Positions 33,311 to 51,028 of a stretch of DNA of 64,000 bases are shown here, in pieces; position 1 is the stretch's first letter; every line of letters begins with the position of its first letter. This DNA comes from Malachius bipustulatus. Its lineage: Eukaryota > Arthropoda > Insecta > Coleoptera > Melyridae. A program made the position numbers and the translations under genes. The notes under the pieces were generated by a model. The model had not been told where the DNA came from. It did no database searches and worked only from the letters and a program-made list of their open reading frames with translations. Location: the NCBI GenBank assembly GCA_910589415.1, contig OU342635.1, positions 1,364,001 to 1,428,000 of the forward strand, read 5' to 3'.

Positions 33311-33791
33311 CAGACAGTCCCAAATTGTGTTACCAATTTTGGGAGCACAGTCTCTGATAATCCAGATGACCATGGTGTCTTGGAGAGAATTAAAACCTTA
33401 ACAGAATGGCCTGCAGGAACATTTACAAAGAAAGACCTTCTAGGAAAAGAATGTGATCCACAGATTCTTAATAAAATTAGATTTGCTCTACCTACTAGTC
33501 AAAGTAGGCTTAGTCCAAGCTTTCAATCCATTAGCAACAAGTTTAACGGAGCGGGCTTACAGGGATATGAAAGTTAAAATGTTAAATTGGTCTTTTTGTG
33601 TCGGTTTGATAATAATACGAGCTAGTTTGGCAGCAAGAATAAGAGGATCTGCAGTGCAAATTGAGCTAGTCGTCAATTCACTTACTGAAATGAAACCACT
33701 CATGATTTCTCGGAAAGAAGCTTCAAGTCAGCTTTCAGAAGATTTTTCAGACAAAGAAGATAATGAACACCCTTCAAGCCGAACTTTCTAA
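33311..33791 (+). pseudogene. Unidentified coding relic in two frames
   Basis: The stretch from about 33311 reads as protein-like sequence (SDNPDDHGVLERIKTLTEWP, then GTFTKKDLLGKECDPQILNK) up to 33577. The continuation from about 33550 is open in another frame to a stop at 33791 (YRDMKVKMLNWSFCVGL, then ASLAARIRGSAVQIELVVN). Composition is more coding-like than the surroundings. There is a plausible acceptor (TTTTTTATCGTACAG) at the left, but no ATG-supported start. I do not recognise the family. It could be a processed pseudogene, an orphan exon pair, or part of an old transposon. Confidence 0.35.
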
Positions 33792-33944
33792 ATGTACCAA
33801 AGAGAACCGTTTAGATAGGTAAGCTGAAAAAATCTAACAACGAGCTTAAAGTTATATTAACTTCTGTTTTTGGAATTATTATTATGAATTAGAACACATT
33901 TATACATAGATATGCACAGTATTTCAAAAAAAAATTATTTGGAA

Positions 33945-34170
33945 TAACCTCTTAGGCTTCAGGCAATCCAAGGAGCTCCTCGGGAACTTTAACCGAAAAA
34001 GGTCAAGAAAACTCCTGACCCTCAACAAAGGAAGTCTCAGAATGCTAACGGGATTCCTAACAGGTCATTGCAAGCTCAATGAACACCTGCGGAAACTTTG
34101 CATACAAAAAGGTGGTGTTTGCAGATTCTGCACGGAAAGAAAATTAGACGCCTCGTCACCTATTGACAAA
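33945..34170 (+). mobile_element. Non-LTR retrotransposon fragment (C-terminal knuckle region)
   Basis: One frame reads FNRKRSRKLLTLNKGSLRML, then TGFLTGHCKLNEHLRKL and CIQKGGVCRFCTERK. The pattern LTGHC-x3-EHL followed by CRFC is typical of the region after RNase H in I/R1-like pol proteins. The H and C that should follow are lost. No other part of that element is recognisable around it. Confidence 0.65.
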
Positions 34171-34974
34171 ATGGCATTCTGGGTAGTTCTGCGTCATTTT
34201 TCATGTTTTAAAATATATTCAGAAACTAGACAACGATTGCCATCTATTGCTGAAAACCAGAATAAAATCTGTCTATTATTAACAATTTTATAGAGCAGTA
34301 ATGTTTTTTCAGTGGTGCACCGCTGTGAGACATATGGTCAACACCCTTATATAGGGTATTGCGCGCAAGTCAATAAAACATTACAGTTTCGTGATCGATA
34401 TAAAGGAAGCTTTTTACAATCTATAATGGCACTCTGACTACCACAAAAAAGATGGCCCCAGCTGTATATATTTACACAATTTTATGGTAAGAAACTGCGA
34501 TTTACTTGGGAAATATTTTTCCGACCTAAGCTAAAAATTGTTGTTGCTGCAGGTCAGTATAATAGATGGCCATACAGTGTAATTTTATTCCTTTATTTTA
34601 AAATAAGTACCAGATGTGGCGCTTCTAAAAGCGATTTTTTTCAAACAATGAAAGTTTTCAGTGTTCTTTATTCCTCTGCAGTGCGAGCTGTTCTTGGAGA
34701 TGTTTTTTTTTTAATTTCTTTTTTGCGGTCATTTTTTTTATCGTGGACTATTGTTTTTTGTGTCGTATTTCGTTTTTTTTTTTACTTTTGAGTGTTCATT
34801 TTACGTGAGTTTATGCAGACAATTGTTTTTATTTCCGGGCTTATTGTTTTCATTTTGATTTTTATATTTTTACTTTTTGCTGTGATTTTTTGTATATTTT
34901 CCCGCTTTTTATTTGATTTTTGACTTTTTTAGTTATTCCTCTTTATGGTGTGATTTTGTGACACTAAGAGCCAG

Positions 34975-35200
34975 CTGCACAAACGTTAATTAAAGATTTG
35001 TCAGATAATTACTGATTTTAAATTGCAAATTTTGAAAATATTGTGAACATTTTGAATGATCTTTTATTTTTTATCAGTAATTGACTCTTCTTAAAGGGCG
35101 TAGAATTTATTTCCAGCAATATCAGACCAACATTTTGATAATACAGGGCATTTTAAAATCAGTAATTATCTGGCAGATCTGTAATTAACGTTTGTGCAAC
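34975..35200 (-). repeat. MITE-like element, copy 2 (inverted relative to 15700-15926)
   Basis: 226 bp with ends TGCACAAACGTTAATTA and TAATTAACGTTTGTGCA. The interior is the reverse complement of copy 1, including the stretch with CCAGCAATATCAGACCA and GATAATACAGGGCATTTT. Confidence 0.8.
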
Positions 35201-36184
35201 CGGACCTAAGTGAAGTGAGAATGTGAAGCGAATGTATGATCCAACTGAAGAGAAAGACTTCTCTTCAGTTCTGAGATTTCTCCAACTTCTGAGACAATTA
35301 GCCAGTTTTTCTTTTTCTTCTTTTTTTATTACGCTCTTCAGTGACCGTCACTGATGGTGAAAAAAGTTAGTGGACATGAGACTTCATTTATTTATTATTT
35401 GGACTTTTTTTATAATTTTTTTTTATTATTATATTTATATCGTTATTTTTATTATTAGTTCTTTTGATTTCTATAATTTTACTTTTGTTATTTTAGGTAC
35501 TTATGCTATTTTGAGTCTTATACTTTCTTGTAATTTTATATATTTTTATTTTTTTCAAATGTTACCATAATGGTACCTATACCACTGACTCTCTGAATGA
35601 TGCTAGGTATGTAGAAAATGCACACGAGAAGACAGTTACACAGGGTGTTAAGGTCAACCTCTTGGTCACAGATTATTCGGCCAAAAATAATGACACTTTC
35701 CTTATGCCATTTTTCACATAATTAAAAGTTTTTTATCAATAACTCCATTGTTTTTCAAGTTATTCACTTGAAGTTATGCACACACATTTTGAAAAAAAAA
35801 ATCCCAAGAGAATCCAATGCGAGCGCACGAAAGGGGGTATATGACAGACCTTGCCCCCCCCCCCCCAACATTTTTCTGCGTACGTCTATGGCTCAGCTCC
35901 TTTTTTGTAACACCCTGTATTGGAATGATGCCCATTAAGAGAGGATGGAGAATCTGTATGTTATCATATTGAAACGGAAATTAGCAAAGCAACAACAACT
36001 TGCAAATTGTGAAATTAATTGAAAATTGACAGGTTAGACGACATCACTGGCAAGTAATTCACCTGGGATATTTATCGCCTTCTCTTTTGCATTTACCGTG
36101 TTCATTGTACTTTCATCTCTCTTCACTCAACAATCCTATACTATTATAGTATCATTCAATCAACACAGTATGTATGACTATTGT
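35201..36184. other. Intergenic, simple-sequence and repeat fragments
   Basis: T-rich tracts around 35320-35560, a C homopolymer of about 14 near 35856-35870, and CACCCTGT-class motifs at 35640 (ACACAGGGTGTTA) and 35912 (AACACCCTGTATTGG) that bracket about 270 bp. No gene was recognised. Confidence 0.5.
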
Positions 36185-36343
36185 CCGTATTCATCAAACT
36201 TCAAAATATAATCCTGGGGTTAAATTTTGAATTTTCTGACAGCTGATTGGTCTAATGCTCAATCCCTACGAACACTACGAATTTTGAACCAATGACATGT
36301 TCCAAAATATAACCCCAGGGGTTAAATTTATTGATGAATACGG
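36185..36343. repeat. 159-bp palindromic MITE, copy 2
   Basis: Same ends and length as 17962-18120 (CCGTATTCATCAA ... TTGATGAATACGG), with only a few substitutions between the two copies. Confidence 0.88.
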
Positions 36344-37219
36344 GCCTATGTGATAGAAAAAAACCATCTTCAGAGGTGAATATCTTGAAAACAGGAGTTT
36401 TGGTGGTATTATACCCATGGAGACTTCTGATCTACTTATCGAATACTGTCTATATAATATCTCTATGTAATCTCTAATATTACAACAAATTTGGAGTCAA
36501 TTTCCATAAGGATTCTGTGATGTCGCAATTCCCATACCTCCCTTCTGTTGTCTGCCAGCAATACGTGAATGCTTGTAGGGTGCTGGAATCTCAATTGTCT
36601 AAGCGTGTCAATGAATGTTCTGATCTCCTTACCTTTACTCTGTCATTGAAAAGTAAATGACTTCAATCTGCAACCTCGGAGTCATGTGAACACAAAGATG
36701 AACCAAATCAAGTAGTTTTATCTTACGATGTAAGTTGGCAGGGAAACACCCGTGATTTAATTTCAGACTAAAGGTGTAAATATGAGGAACTTTTTTGATG
36801 GCAGCTCTTCGAAAAAAGAGTTCATTGTGTTAGTGGAATAAGAACCATGTACAATAATTGTTGGAGATTGTCTTCTTAAAGACTTCAACAATGTCTAATG
36901 GGGTGAAAACTTTGTAAAAACCTTTTTTTCTGTAAAATAATTTTTTATTTCATCTCAGTGCAAGGTTCATGCTGTATTCTTGTTTGAAGCTGTTTGTAAA
37001 ATAAAATTATTTTTGAGAAACAATTTATACACGAAGAGAGTGATACAACAAATATCCTTTCAGAACTAGATCATTTTTCATATCATGTTCCAGTCAGAAG
37101 AGGTAAAACGTCAGGAAGAACCAACCCATTATGAGAGCCAAGACCAGAATGGTTCTTGTATATGGAAACGGTACTTCTACCCGAACCAGTGGACTGTCAT
37201 CCACATAGACCTAGTTCTT
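36344..37219. other. Left flank of the gypsy element
   Basis: No gene was recognised. A short open stretch near 37085-37215 starts MFQSEEVKRQEEPTHYESQD and runs up to the LTR; it has no identifiable domain. The LTR begins directly after CTAGTTCTT. Confidence 0.4.
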
Positions 37220-37474
37220 TGTAATGTATTAGAAATACTGATTTAGTTTAGATGTTCCCTAAGCAATAGGTATAGGAGGGGCTTAATCCTTGTTTATTGT
37301 AGAGGGCGCTAGAGCGACTCATGACAACGGCGCATTGGTTGGGAGTTGGGGATTTTTGTAACGTAATGGCGTCGTTTGAAGTATTGTAGTTCTTGGCTGA
37401 TAGTTAATAAACTCATTATAATACTACCTACGTATTTAATTATTATCCTTTAATGTCTTGGAGACATAGCAAAT
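37220..37474 (+). repeat. 5' LTR of the gypsy element
   Basis: Begins TGTAATGTATTAGAAATACT and ends GAGACATAGCAAAT. The same 255 bp recur at 41681-41935. Confidence 0.95.
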
Positions 37475-37476
37475 TA

Positions 37477-37488
37477 TGGCGACGATGG
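37477..37488 (+). other. Primer-binding site
   Basis: TGGCGACGATGG begins two bases after the LTR and would pair with a tRNA 3' end finishing CCA. It resembles the arginine-tRNA type PBS of several insect gypsy elements, but the exact tRNA is not assigned. Confidence 0.6.
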
Positions 37489-37578
37489 TAAAGAGGCTCA
37501 TTTTTTGAATTGCAATAGTGCGATCGACTTGTTTTTTTCCCCTGTGTTCGAGGCAGTGAATTTTATCCACGTTTTAAG

Positions 37579-40500
37579 ATGCCGAATCCGAACACGGCCG
37601 CAGCGGGGCCACCGCCACCATTGGCACACCAACGGGAGGTGGTAGTAATGAGCAGTAACATTTGTCAAATTAAAACGTTTCAGCAAGGCGATGATTGGGA
37701 AATTTTTGCTGAAAGATTGGAGCAGTACTTCGAAGCAAATAATATTGAAGCCGCCAGAAGAACAGCTGTTTTATTGACTTCCATAGATGAAGATATTTAC
37801 AGGACGCTAAAAAATTTATGTGATCCTGAATTACCCAAGTCTAAGACGTATGAGGCGTTAACCGCATTATTGGAAACGCAGTTCAAAGCTCGAGTGAGTG
37901 TTTTTCGGAAAAGAGTTCTGTTTAATAATGTGCAGCAAGGTGAGGAAACCATAAGTCAGTGGTACGTCAAGGTTAAGCAGTTGGCAGCTCCTTGTAAATT
38001 TGGAAATGCTTTGACGGAGCGGGTCAAAGATAAATTTGTTACCGGATTGAAAAGTGGCCCAATACTTGATAGGTTATGTGAAGAGGCGGAGACAAAATCA
38101 TTGAATGAATTGTATGAAATCGCTTTAAATAAGGAATCAGTAATGATGGAGTCCCGAAGGACAGTAGAAGTAAATAAAATACAAAATTTTAAGAAGTTTG
38201 AGCCAAATAAGAAGAGGAATACTCCGGAATTTTCCAAAAAGGAGAGAGCAGTTACTTCGCAAGTTTCCAGGAAAGATGTGCTATGTTTCGCTTGTAACAA
38301 GGGCGACCATAATTTTAGTAGGTGTAAATTCAAAACCTATAAATGCAAAAGGTGCAAAAAGAAGGGGCACATCGAAGCGGCTTGTAAAGCAAGTATTAAC
38401 GCAGTGGAAGAAGAAGAAGAAGTTGAAATGTTCAATTTGGACAACAGCAGGCGTACCGAACCTTTTTTTGTAAATGTTTTATTAAATGATAAATCTTTCA
38501 GGATGGAAGTTGACACCGGGGCAGGTATGAGCTGCATGCCATGGGAATTGTATAAAAAACACTTTAAACAGATTCCATTGTCAGAGTCCCAGGTGAGATT
38601 AAAAACATATGATGGTTCAATTATCCGTACCAAGGGTAAGTTAAGAGTCAATTTGAGTTTGCTGGGTGTTGCCAAAGAGTGTGACTTGGTAATTGTGGAA
38701 AAGGGGTGTAGGTTATTGTTAGGCCGGGATCTGTTAAACTTGTTTGAGGTTGATGTGTCCAGGCTATTTGATACTGGAAATTTTAAGGGCAATCAGAGTC
38801 TTAAGACAACTTTCATTGATAAAGTGGACATTCAGTCCGAATTGGGTATTTTATTAAAAAGATTTGAAAGTTTGTTCAGAAATGAATTAGGTTGTTATAA
38901 TGGCTCTGAAATAACATTGAAAGTAGATCCAAAGGCGACCCCCATTTTTTGTAAACCCAGGCCAATTCCCTACGCATACAGGGATGAGGTAAAAAAAGAA
39001 ATTTCAAGACTTATTAAGTTGGGAGTGATTGAAAAAGTTGAAACGGCTCAATGGGGAACTCCATTAGTGGTAGCATTGAAATCCAATGGGGTATGTATTC
39101 GTTTGTGCGCTAATTATAAAGCCACGATTAATCGATATTTGTCTGATGTAAACCATCCCCTGCCATTGATTCAAACTATTTTTTCAACTTTGCAAAATGG
39201 AAAACATTTTTCTAAATTAGATTGCAAGGATGCCTATAACCAACTTAGAGTTGATGAGGCGACCGGTTTGTTATTAGCATGGAGCACAGATTTAGGTATT
39301 TTTAAGTTAAAAAGGTTACCTTTTGGAACAAAACCGGCCTGCTCTATTTTTCAATTGATACTAGAACAAATTTTAGTAGGAATTCCAAGTGTAGTAATTT
39401 TCATTGATGATATTGTTGTCACGGGGGAGACAGAGGAGGAACATTTTCGAAATTTAAAGGAAGTGTTTGAAAGATTGGAGAAAGCGGGAATAAGATTAAA
39501 TAAAGAAAAGTGTAAATTTTTTCAGGAAAGCATAACATATTTGGGGCATAAAATTTCGGCGAAGGGATTAGAGAAAGATTTTGATAAAATTTCGGGGATA
39601 GTAGATTGTCCAAGGCCTAAAAATGTTACTGAAATCAAAGCTTTCTGTGGTATGGTTAACTATTATCACAAATTTGTTCCTGGTATTTCCATAAAATTGA
39701 AACCTCTCTATGAATTGTGTAAGAAAGATGTGACGTTTTCTTGGAATAAAAAATGTGAGGACGCATTTAATTTTGTAAAGAGGGAGTTAGTCTCTGATAA
39801 AGTTTTAGCTCATTATGACTTGAAAAAATCGTTAAGATTGGCTTGTGATGCATCATTTCATGGCATTGGGGCTTGTTTGTCTCATGTTGAAGGAGATGGG
39901 AGTGAGAGACCAATTTGTTATATTTCTCGGGTTTTGAACAAGGCTGAGCAAAATTATAGTATTACCCATAAAGAAGGACTGAGTATTGTTTGGGCAGTAC
40001 AGAAATTATATCATTTTTTAGCAGGAAGACATTTTGAGATTTTGTCCGATCACAAATCTTTGGTAACTCTTTTTGGAGAATACAAAAGTCTACCGCAAAT
40101 GGCAGCTGGCCGGATCCAGCGGTGGTCAGTGTTTTTATCGAACTTCGATTACACATTCAAGTACATTAAAAACTGCGAAAATTTGCGAGCAGATGCTTTA
40201 TCTCGATTGCCGATAAATGTTACGGTGAAGGAAAAGGAGGAATTCGATTATTTGAATTTTGTAGAGAATATGAATGTGATCGATGTAAATAGGGTTAGAT
40301 CGGAAACTCGAAAAGACATAATATTGGGGAAAGTCTATAATCTGATAAGATATGGGTTCGAAAATAGTTGTGATGATGGCACTTTAAAGCCTTTTTACAT
40401 TAGAAAAGATGAATTGTCTCTTGACAGAGATGTTATAATGTGGGGTTATAGAGTGGTCATACCGTTTAAGTTGAGGCAACAGATTTTGAGAGAATTGCAC

Positions 40501-41670
40501 GCAAATCATGAAGGGATAGTTAAAATGAAAACTTTGGCTAGATCGTATCTGTGGTGGCCGTCTTTGGATCAGGATATTGAAAATATAGTCAGGAAATGTG
40601 ATATATGTATCAAGCAGAGACCGGATCCACCGAAAGCCATATTGAGCCCGTGGTTGCGTGGAACCAAACCCTATCAGAGAGTACATGCAGATTTTCTGGG
40701 TCCGTTTTTTGGCAAGACTGTGCTGATAATAATTGATTCTTATTCTAAGTGGCCAGAGGCTTTTATTATGAACAAAGGTTCAGATGCTAAGGAAACTGTG
40801 GAAAAATTTAGGGAATGTTTTTCAAGGTTTGGGTTTCCTGATTTATTGGTTACTGACAATGGAACTCAGTTTACCTCTGTAGAGTTTACTGAATTTTTAT
40901 CCAGAAATGGAATAAAGTTCATGACTTCTCCGGTATGTCATCCATCCAGCAATGGACAGGCTGAAAATTTAGTTAAGAGTTTTAAAAATGCTTTGATTAA
41001 GTTGATTAAGGATGAGTCTAGTAGAAATGTCAGTTTTACCACTTTAATGAATCGTTTCTTATTTAGTTATAGAAACTGTAGTCACATTTCTACAGGAGTC
41101 ACACCTTCCAGTTTAATTTTTAATTACAAGCCTAAGACCAGGTTAGATTTATTGCGCCATGTCGATAAAGTTGATAAGAATTTTTCTTCCCATAGGGGAA
41201 GAAGGGTGAAGAAATTTGAGATTGGGGAAGTAGTTTACTGTAGAGATTTTAGAAATCCCAATAAGAAAACCTGGGCTAAGGCGATAGTAGATGAAGTTGT
41301 TAGTGATTTTGTTTACCTATGTAAGTTGTACAATGAGGACCTTGTTTGGAAGCGTCATCTGGATCAAATTGTAAAATATCCAGAGGAGGCAATGAAAGAA
41401 CCAATGGGTTCAGAGCAGATAGTGAAAGAAGCTCCAAACACGGTGCCCTCAAAATTACCTATTGTTTTTCCTGATGAGTGTGTAGTTCGTTCTGAAGTAC
41501 CAACGGAGGCAGAAAGTGCAAGTGATCTGTCACCGTTAGCCACCAGTAATTCAGAAAAGGTTAATGTTCGTTCGAGTGGTGATGAAGAGGAAACTCAAGT
41601 GAAGTTTGAAAGTATGAGTGTTTCAAGGCCACGAAGGCATATAAAACCACCCGATAGACTTAACTTATAA
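37579..41670 (+). CDS. Gag-Pol polyprotein of the Ty3/gypsy element
   Basis: 1363 residues, uninterrupted from ATG. The capsid-like gag region covers about 30-200, with two Cys knuckles at about 236-269 (CFACNKGDHNFSRC and CKRCKKKGHIEAAC). The aspartic protease is DTGA near 312 with LLLGRDLL near 380. The RT has KLDCKDAYNQL near 546 and FIDDIV near 608. RNase H starts near 755 (ACDASFHGIG). The integrase H2C2 zinc site is at about 974-1011 and the DDE residues near 1037, 1093 and 1129 (VTDNGTQF, NGQAEN). Gag and pol share one frame, so no frameshift is needed. All catalytic residues I can check are present. The stop codon overlaps the purine tract. Confidence 0.97.
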   Translation: MPNPNTAAAGPPPPLAHQREVVVMSSNICQIKTFQQGDDWEIFAERLEQYFEANNIEAARRTAVLLTSIDEDIYRTLKNLCDPELPKSKTYEALTALLETQFKARVSVFRKRVLFNNVQQGEETISQWYVKVKQLAAPCKFGNALTERVKDKFVTGLKSGPILDRLCEEAETKSLNELYEIALNKESVMMESRRTVEVNKIQNFKKFEPNKKRNTPEFSKKERAVTSQVSRKDVLCFACNKGDHNFSRCKFKTYKCKRCKKKGHIEAACKASINAVEEEEEVEMFNLDNSRRTEPFFVNVLLNDKSFRMEVDTGAGMSCMPWELYKKHFKQIPLSESQVRLKTYDGSIIRTKGKLRVNLSLLGVAKECDLVIVEKGCRLLLGRDLLNLFEVDVSRLFDTGNFKGNQSLKTTFIDKVDIQSELGILLKRFESLFRNELGCYNGSEITLKVDPKATPIFCKPRPIPYAYRDEVKKEISRLIKLGVIEKVETAQWGTPLVVALKSNGVCIRLCANYKATINRYLSDVNHPLPLIQTIFSTLQNGKHFSKLDCKDAYNQLRVDEATGLLLAWSTDLGIFKLKRLPFGTKPACSIFQLILEQILVGIPSVVIFIDDIVVTGETEEEHFRNLKEVFERLEKAGIRLNKEKCKFFQESITYLGHKISAKGLEKDFDKISGIVDCPRPKNVTEIKAFCGMVNYYHKFVPGISIKLKPLYELCKKDVTFSWNKKCEDAFNFVKRELVSDKVLAHYDLKKSLRLACDASFHGIGACLSHVEGDGSERPICYISRVLNKAEQNYSITHKEGLSIVWAVQKLYHFLAGRHFEILSDHKSLVTLFGEYKSLPQMAAGRIQRWSVFLSNFDYTFKYIKNCENLRADALSRLPINVTVKEKEEFDYLNFVENMNVIDVNRVRSETRKDIILGKVYNLIRYGFENSCDDGTLKPFYIRKDELSLDRDVIMWGYRVVIPFKLRQQILRELHANHEGIVKMKTLARSYLWWPSLDQDIENIVRKCDICIKQRPDPPKAILSPWLRGTKPYQRVHADFLGPFFGKTVLIIIDSYSKWPEAFIMNKGSDAKETVEKFRECFSRFGFPDLLVTDNGTQFTSVEFTEFLSRNGIKFMTSPVCHPSSNGQAENLVKSFKNALIKLIKDESSRNVSFTTLMNRFLFSYRNCSHISTGVTPSSLIFNYKPKTRLDLLRHVDKVDKNFSSHRGRRVKKFEIGEVVYCRDFRNPNKKTWAKAIVDEVVSDFVYLCKLYNEDLVWKRHLDQIVKYPEEAMKEPMGSEQIVKEAPNTVPSKLPIVFPDECVVRSEVPTEAESASDLSPLATSNSEKVNVRSSGDEEETQVKFESMSVSRPRRHIKPPDRLNL

Positions 41671-41678
41671 GGGGGGAT
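41669..41678 (+). other. Polypurine tract
   Basis: AAGGGGGGAT lies just before the 3' LTR and overlaps the last base or two of the gag-pol stop. It primes plus-strand DNA synthesis in LTR elements. Confidence 0.8.
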
Positions 41679-41680
41679 AC

Positions 41681-41935
41681 TGTAATGTATTAGAAATACT
41701 GATTTAGTTTAGATGTTCCCTAAGCAATAGGTATAGGAGGGGCTTAATCCTTGTTTATTGTAGAGGGCGCTAGAGCGACTCATGACAACGGCGCATTGGT
41801 TGGGAGTTGGGGATTTTTGTAACGTAATGGCGTCGTTTGAAGTATTGTAGTTCTTGGCTGATAGTTAATAAACTCATTATAATACTACCTACGTATTTAA
41901 TTATTATCCTTTAATGTCTTGGAGACATAGCAAAT
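41681..41935 (+). repeat. 3' LTR of the gypsy element
   Basis: Same 255 bp as the 5' LTR. It carries AATAAA at 41867-41872 as the likely polyadenylation signal. Confidence 0.95.
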
Positions 41936-42118
41936 ATATCTTATAGAGACATATCTTCGAGAATTTTTCTTATAATGTAGGAAAGTTGATTTAATAAAAG
42001 GATCAAAAACAAAAATTAATAACTGGAAAAACACTTATACTTTTAAATAAATTACTTTGTACAATTTAAAATTAGGTTGCTTGTTTAGAAGTGACTCTAA
42101 TATAGTACAGACGCCTGT

Positions 42119-48876
<6,758 letters not shown>

Positions 48877-49380
48877 TTTCGATTCCAACCAGGTTTGAAT
48901 AATTCGTCGCGAAATTTTTACGATTGTTGTGAAAACTCCTTCCGCAATAGTTATTAAGTAATAATTTCTTCCCGAACTATTATAGGAGAGAACTCTTTTT
49001 CAATTCAACCTCTCACCAATCTGGTTGACATGTAAATGATGGAGAAGGAGAATTGGTGAGCCAATGTTATAACAATTCAGAATTCCAACACTTCTTTTAC
49101 ATTTATCACGTTTGAGTTAGGTCACCACGGTTAATTGGACCAGCTTTTTAATCAGTAAAACTTAACATTCGATGAATGATGGTGGTAACTGGTAACTGGT
49201 AACTAAATTTAGTTGCGAAAAAATCCCGATTTTTGGTTATCAAACTGTAACAAATTCTAGGTTAGATCGGATCAACGATTCAACGTTCAACACTGTCAGA
49301 TAAATTGACAGTATGATAGTTAGCAGTGGTGCGCACTGCGCAGTCAAGATAACTGCCGAGCTGATTTTTAATAATGTGCT

Positions 49381-49595
49381 TTACGCGTAAAGAATTCAAC
49401 CTCTACGTTTGACGTAAAGAATATAACGAATACGTAAAGAATAGGTAAAGAATGTAAAGAATAGGTAAAGAACGAATAAAACAATTGAAAAGCAAGGTTA
49501 TGCTCTATGTTTGTTTTATAACAAATTATTATTGTTTATGTTATTTTATTATTATTAATGTTCATGGGATCCCACTACCACACAATACTCCCACG
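49381..49595 (+). repeat. Truncated copy of the TTACGCGTAAAG TIR element
   Basis: Begins TTACGCGTAAAGAATTCAAC and continues through GTAAAGAATAGGTAAAGAAC and CAATTGAAAAGCAAGGTTAT to TTCATGGGATCCCACTACCA. This is the reverse complement of the right half of the element at 19773-20614 (about 20420-20614). The other half is missing. Confidence 0.8.
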
Positions 49596-49682
49596 ATACA
49601 CGGTATGTCAATAAACTCTTTGACTGCGCAAGTTGCCTTACAAACTGAAGTCTCGAAATAGTATATATATATGTATTATTAT

Positions 49683-49738
49683 ATGAGCGATTATGAAGCC
49701 ATTATTCACGAGATTCAAGTGAATAATAGCCATAATCG
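49683..49738. repeat. Short near-perfect hairpin
   Basis: GCGATTATGAAGCCATTATT and AATAATAGCCATAATCGC form a stem of about 20 bp with few mismatches and a loop of about 12 nt. It has the size of a small-RNA precursor or a tiny MITE. No transcription evidence. Confidence 0.55.
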
Positions 49739-49902
49739 CGAAGTCTTTTATTTATTTTACTGATTGGGTCAACTTCCAGTCCGGGTGCCGACTGCGCATG
49801 CGTGGATTCTGAGAATATTCAGTTATCGTTCCTATTCACAGCTTTGCTCTGTTTATCAATTTTACATCTTTTGATTGGTCCAAGAGCGGGTATTATGAAC
49901 AT

Positions 49903-51028
49903 ACAGGTGTTAAGAAAATGACGGATAAACTCTTCAGTACATTATAGGGGACACTCAGTAAAGTACGGAAAAAATAATTTTAAAAAATCCAGAGCTACAT
50001 TTTAAAAGATATAAGCAAATTATTGAACAATAAATTTGGCAACGTTTAACACGATAACAGTTGGTATTTGGCATAGAGATAGAAAAGAAAGGAGCCGCTA
50101 TGATCACTTAATATTACATTAAAAAACGGCATCACTGGGTGGAGCTTATAGGAGTAACAATATGGCGTCTCGACAGGGTCAGACTTAATTTTTATTTGCA
50201 AAATTTTCATAAATAAAAATGTTTCTCACATTTCATACATATTTTTAACACGTCTTCAGATGGATATTGCAGACTTTTGTGTTTTTCAAGTCAATAAAAG
50301 AATATAAAATATCCGGCAAATAATCATATGGTCATTTTCAATTTTAGATTTTTAGTGTACTATGCAAATAGGTACGGTCCTATATATTGTTGACACTAAC
50401 TTACCTTTGGAATGTTATTTCGGAGGATTTTTTTATCAACGCAGTCTCTATACTACAGCAGGTACGAACTGCACAAGAAACCATATTTGTTTTTTCAATT
50501 TAACACCAAAAATCTTAAAGACAGACCTTAAATCAAATGAAACATCACAAAAAGCCTTCACTCAAGCATAAGTTTGACATAAAAGTCGTATCAATATGGC
50601 GGACCTGATCCCGCCTGATCCCATCTGTGTCATGTCATGTCGTCTCCTCTCTATTCTATCTCTATGGTATTTGGTAATTTCGTCTAATTTCTAACAATGT
50701 AAGTAGTCAAGGTATCAAAACCGTTGTTGCCAAATGCTTTTTTTCACCATCTTAGAAAAGAAAAAAAATTCTTATTAAATTTTCCAAGCCAGTAATACAT
50801 CATAAGCAATTTTTTTAATTGATAACGATTAAAGTACCCTTTTCATATCTGTAAAATCATCTAGTTTTTGCAAATACTGAAAAACAAAGATAGTAAAATG
50901 TTAACTTTGGCATTTTTTATCTCATCAAATTGAAGACCAGAATTTTTTTAATTATTTTTCCCGTACTCTACTGAGTGTCCCCTACAAATGTACTGAAGAG
51001 TTTATTCGTCATTTTCTTAACACCCTGT
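49903..51028. repeat. 1.1-kb inverted-repeat element with ACAGGTGTTAAG / CTTAACACCCTGT ends
   Basis: The left end ACAGGTGTTAAGAAAATGAC through GGGGACACTCAGTAAAGTAC is inverted at the right end (GTACTCTACTGAGTGTCCCC ... GTCATTTTCTTAACACCCTG). The arms are about 95 bp and the interior has no coding capacity. Confidence 0.82.

Larger units (their letters stand above)
37220..41935 (+). mobile_element. Full-length Ty3/gypsy LTR retrotransposon (4716 bp)
   Basis: Two direct 255-bp LTRs flank one long gag-pol frame, with a primer-binding site after the 5' LTR and a purine tract before the 3' LTR. By eye the LTRs are identical, which implies very recent insertion. There is no envelope-like frame. 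The order protease, RT, RNase H, integrase is that of Ty3/gypsy (Metaviridae). A matching target-site duplication is not apparent (left flank TTCTT, right flank ATATC). Its 3' end lies 184 bp from the DLD stop codon, convergent with DLD. Confidence 0.95.

Noticed and set aside
35856..35870. C homopolymer as an assembly gap or functional G-quadruplex site
   Set aside because: A single run of C cannot form a standard quadruplex alone and the flanks are continuous repeat sequence.
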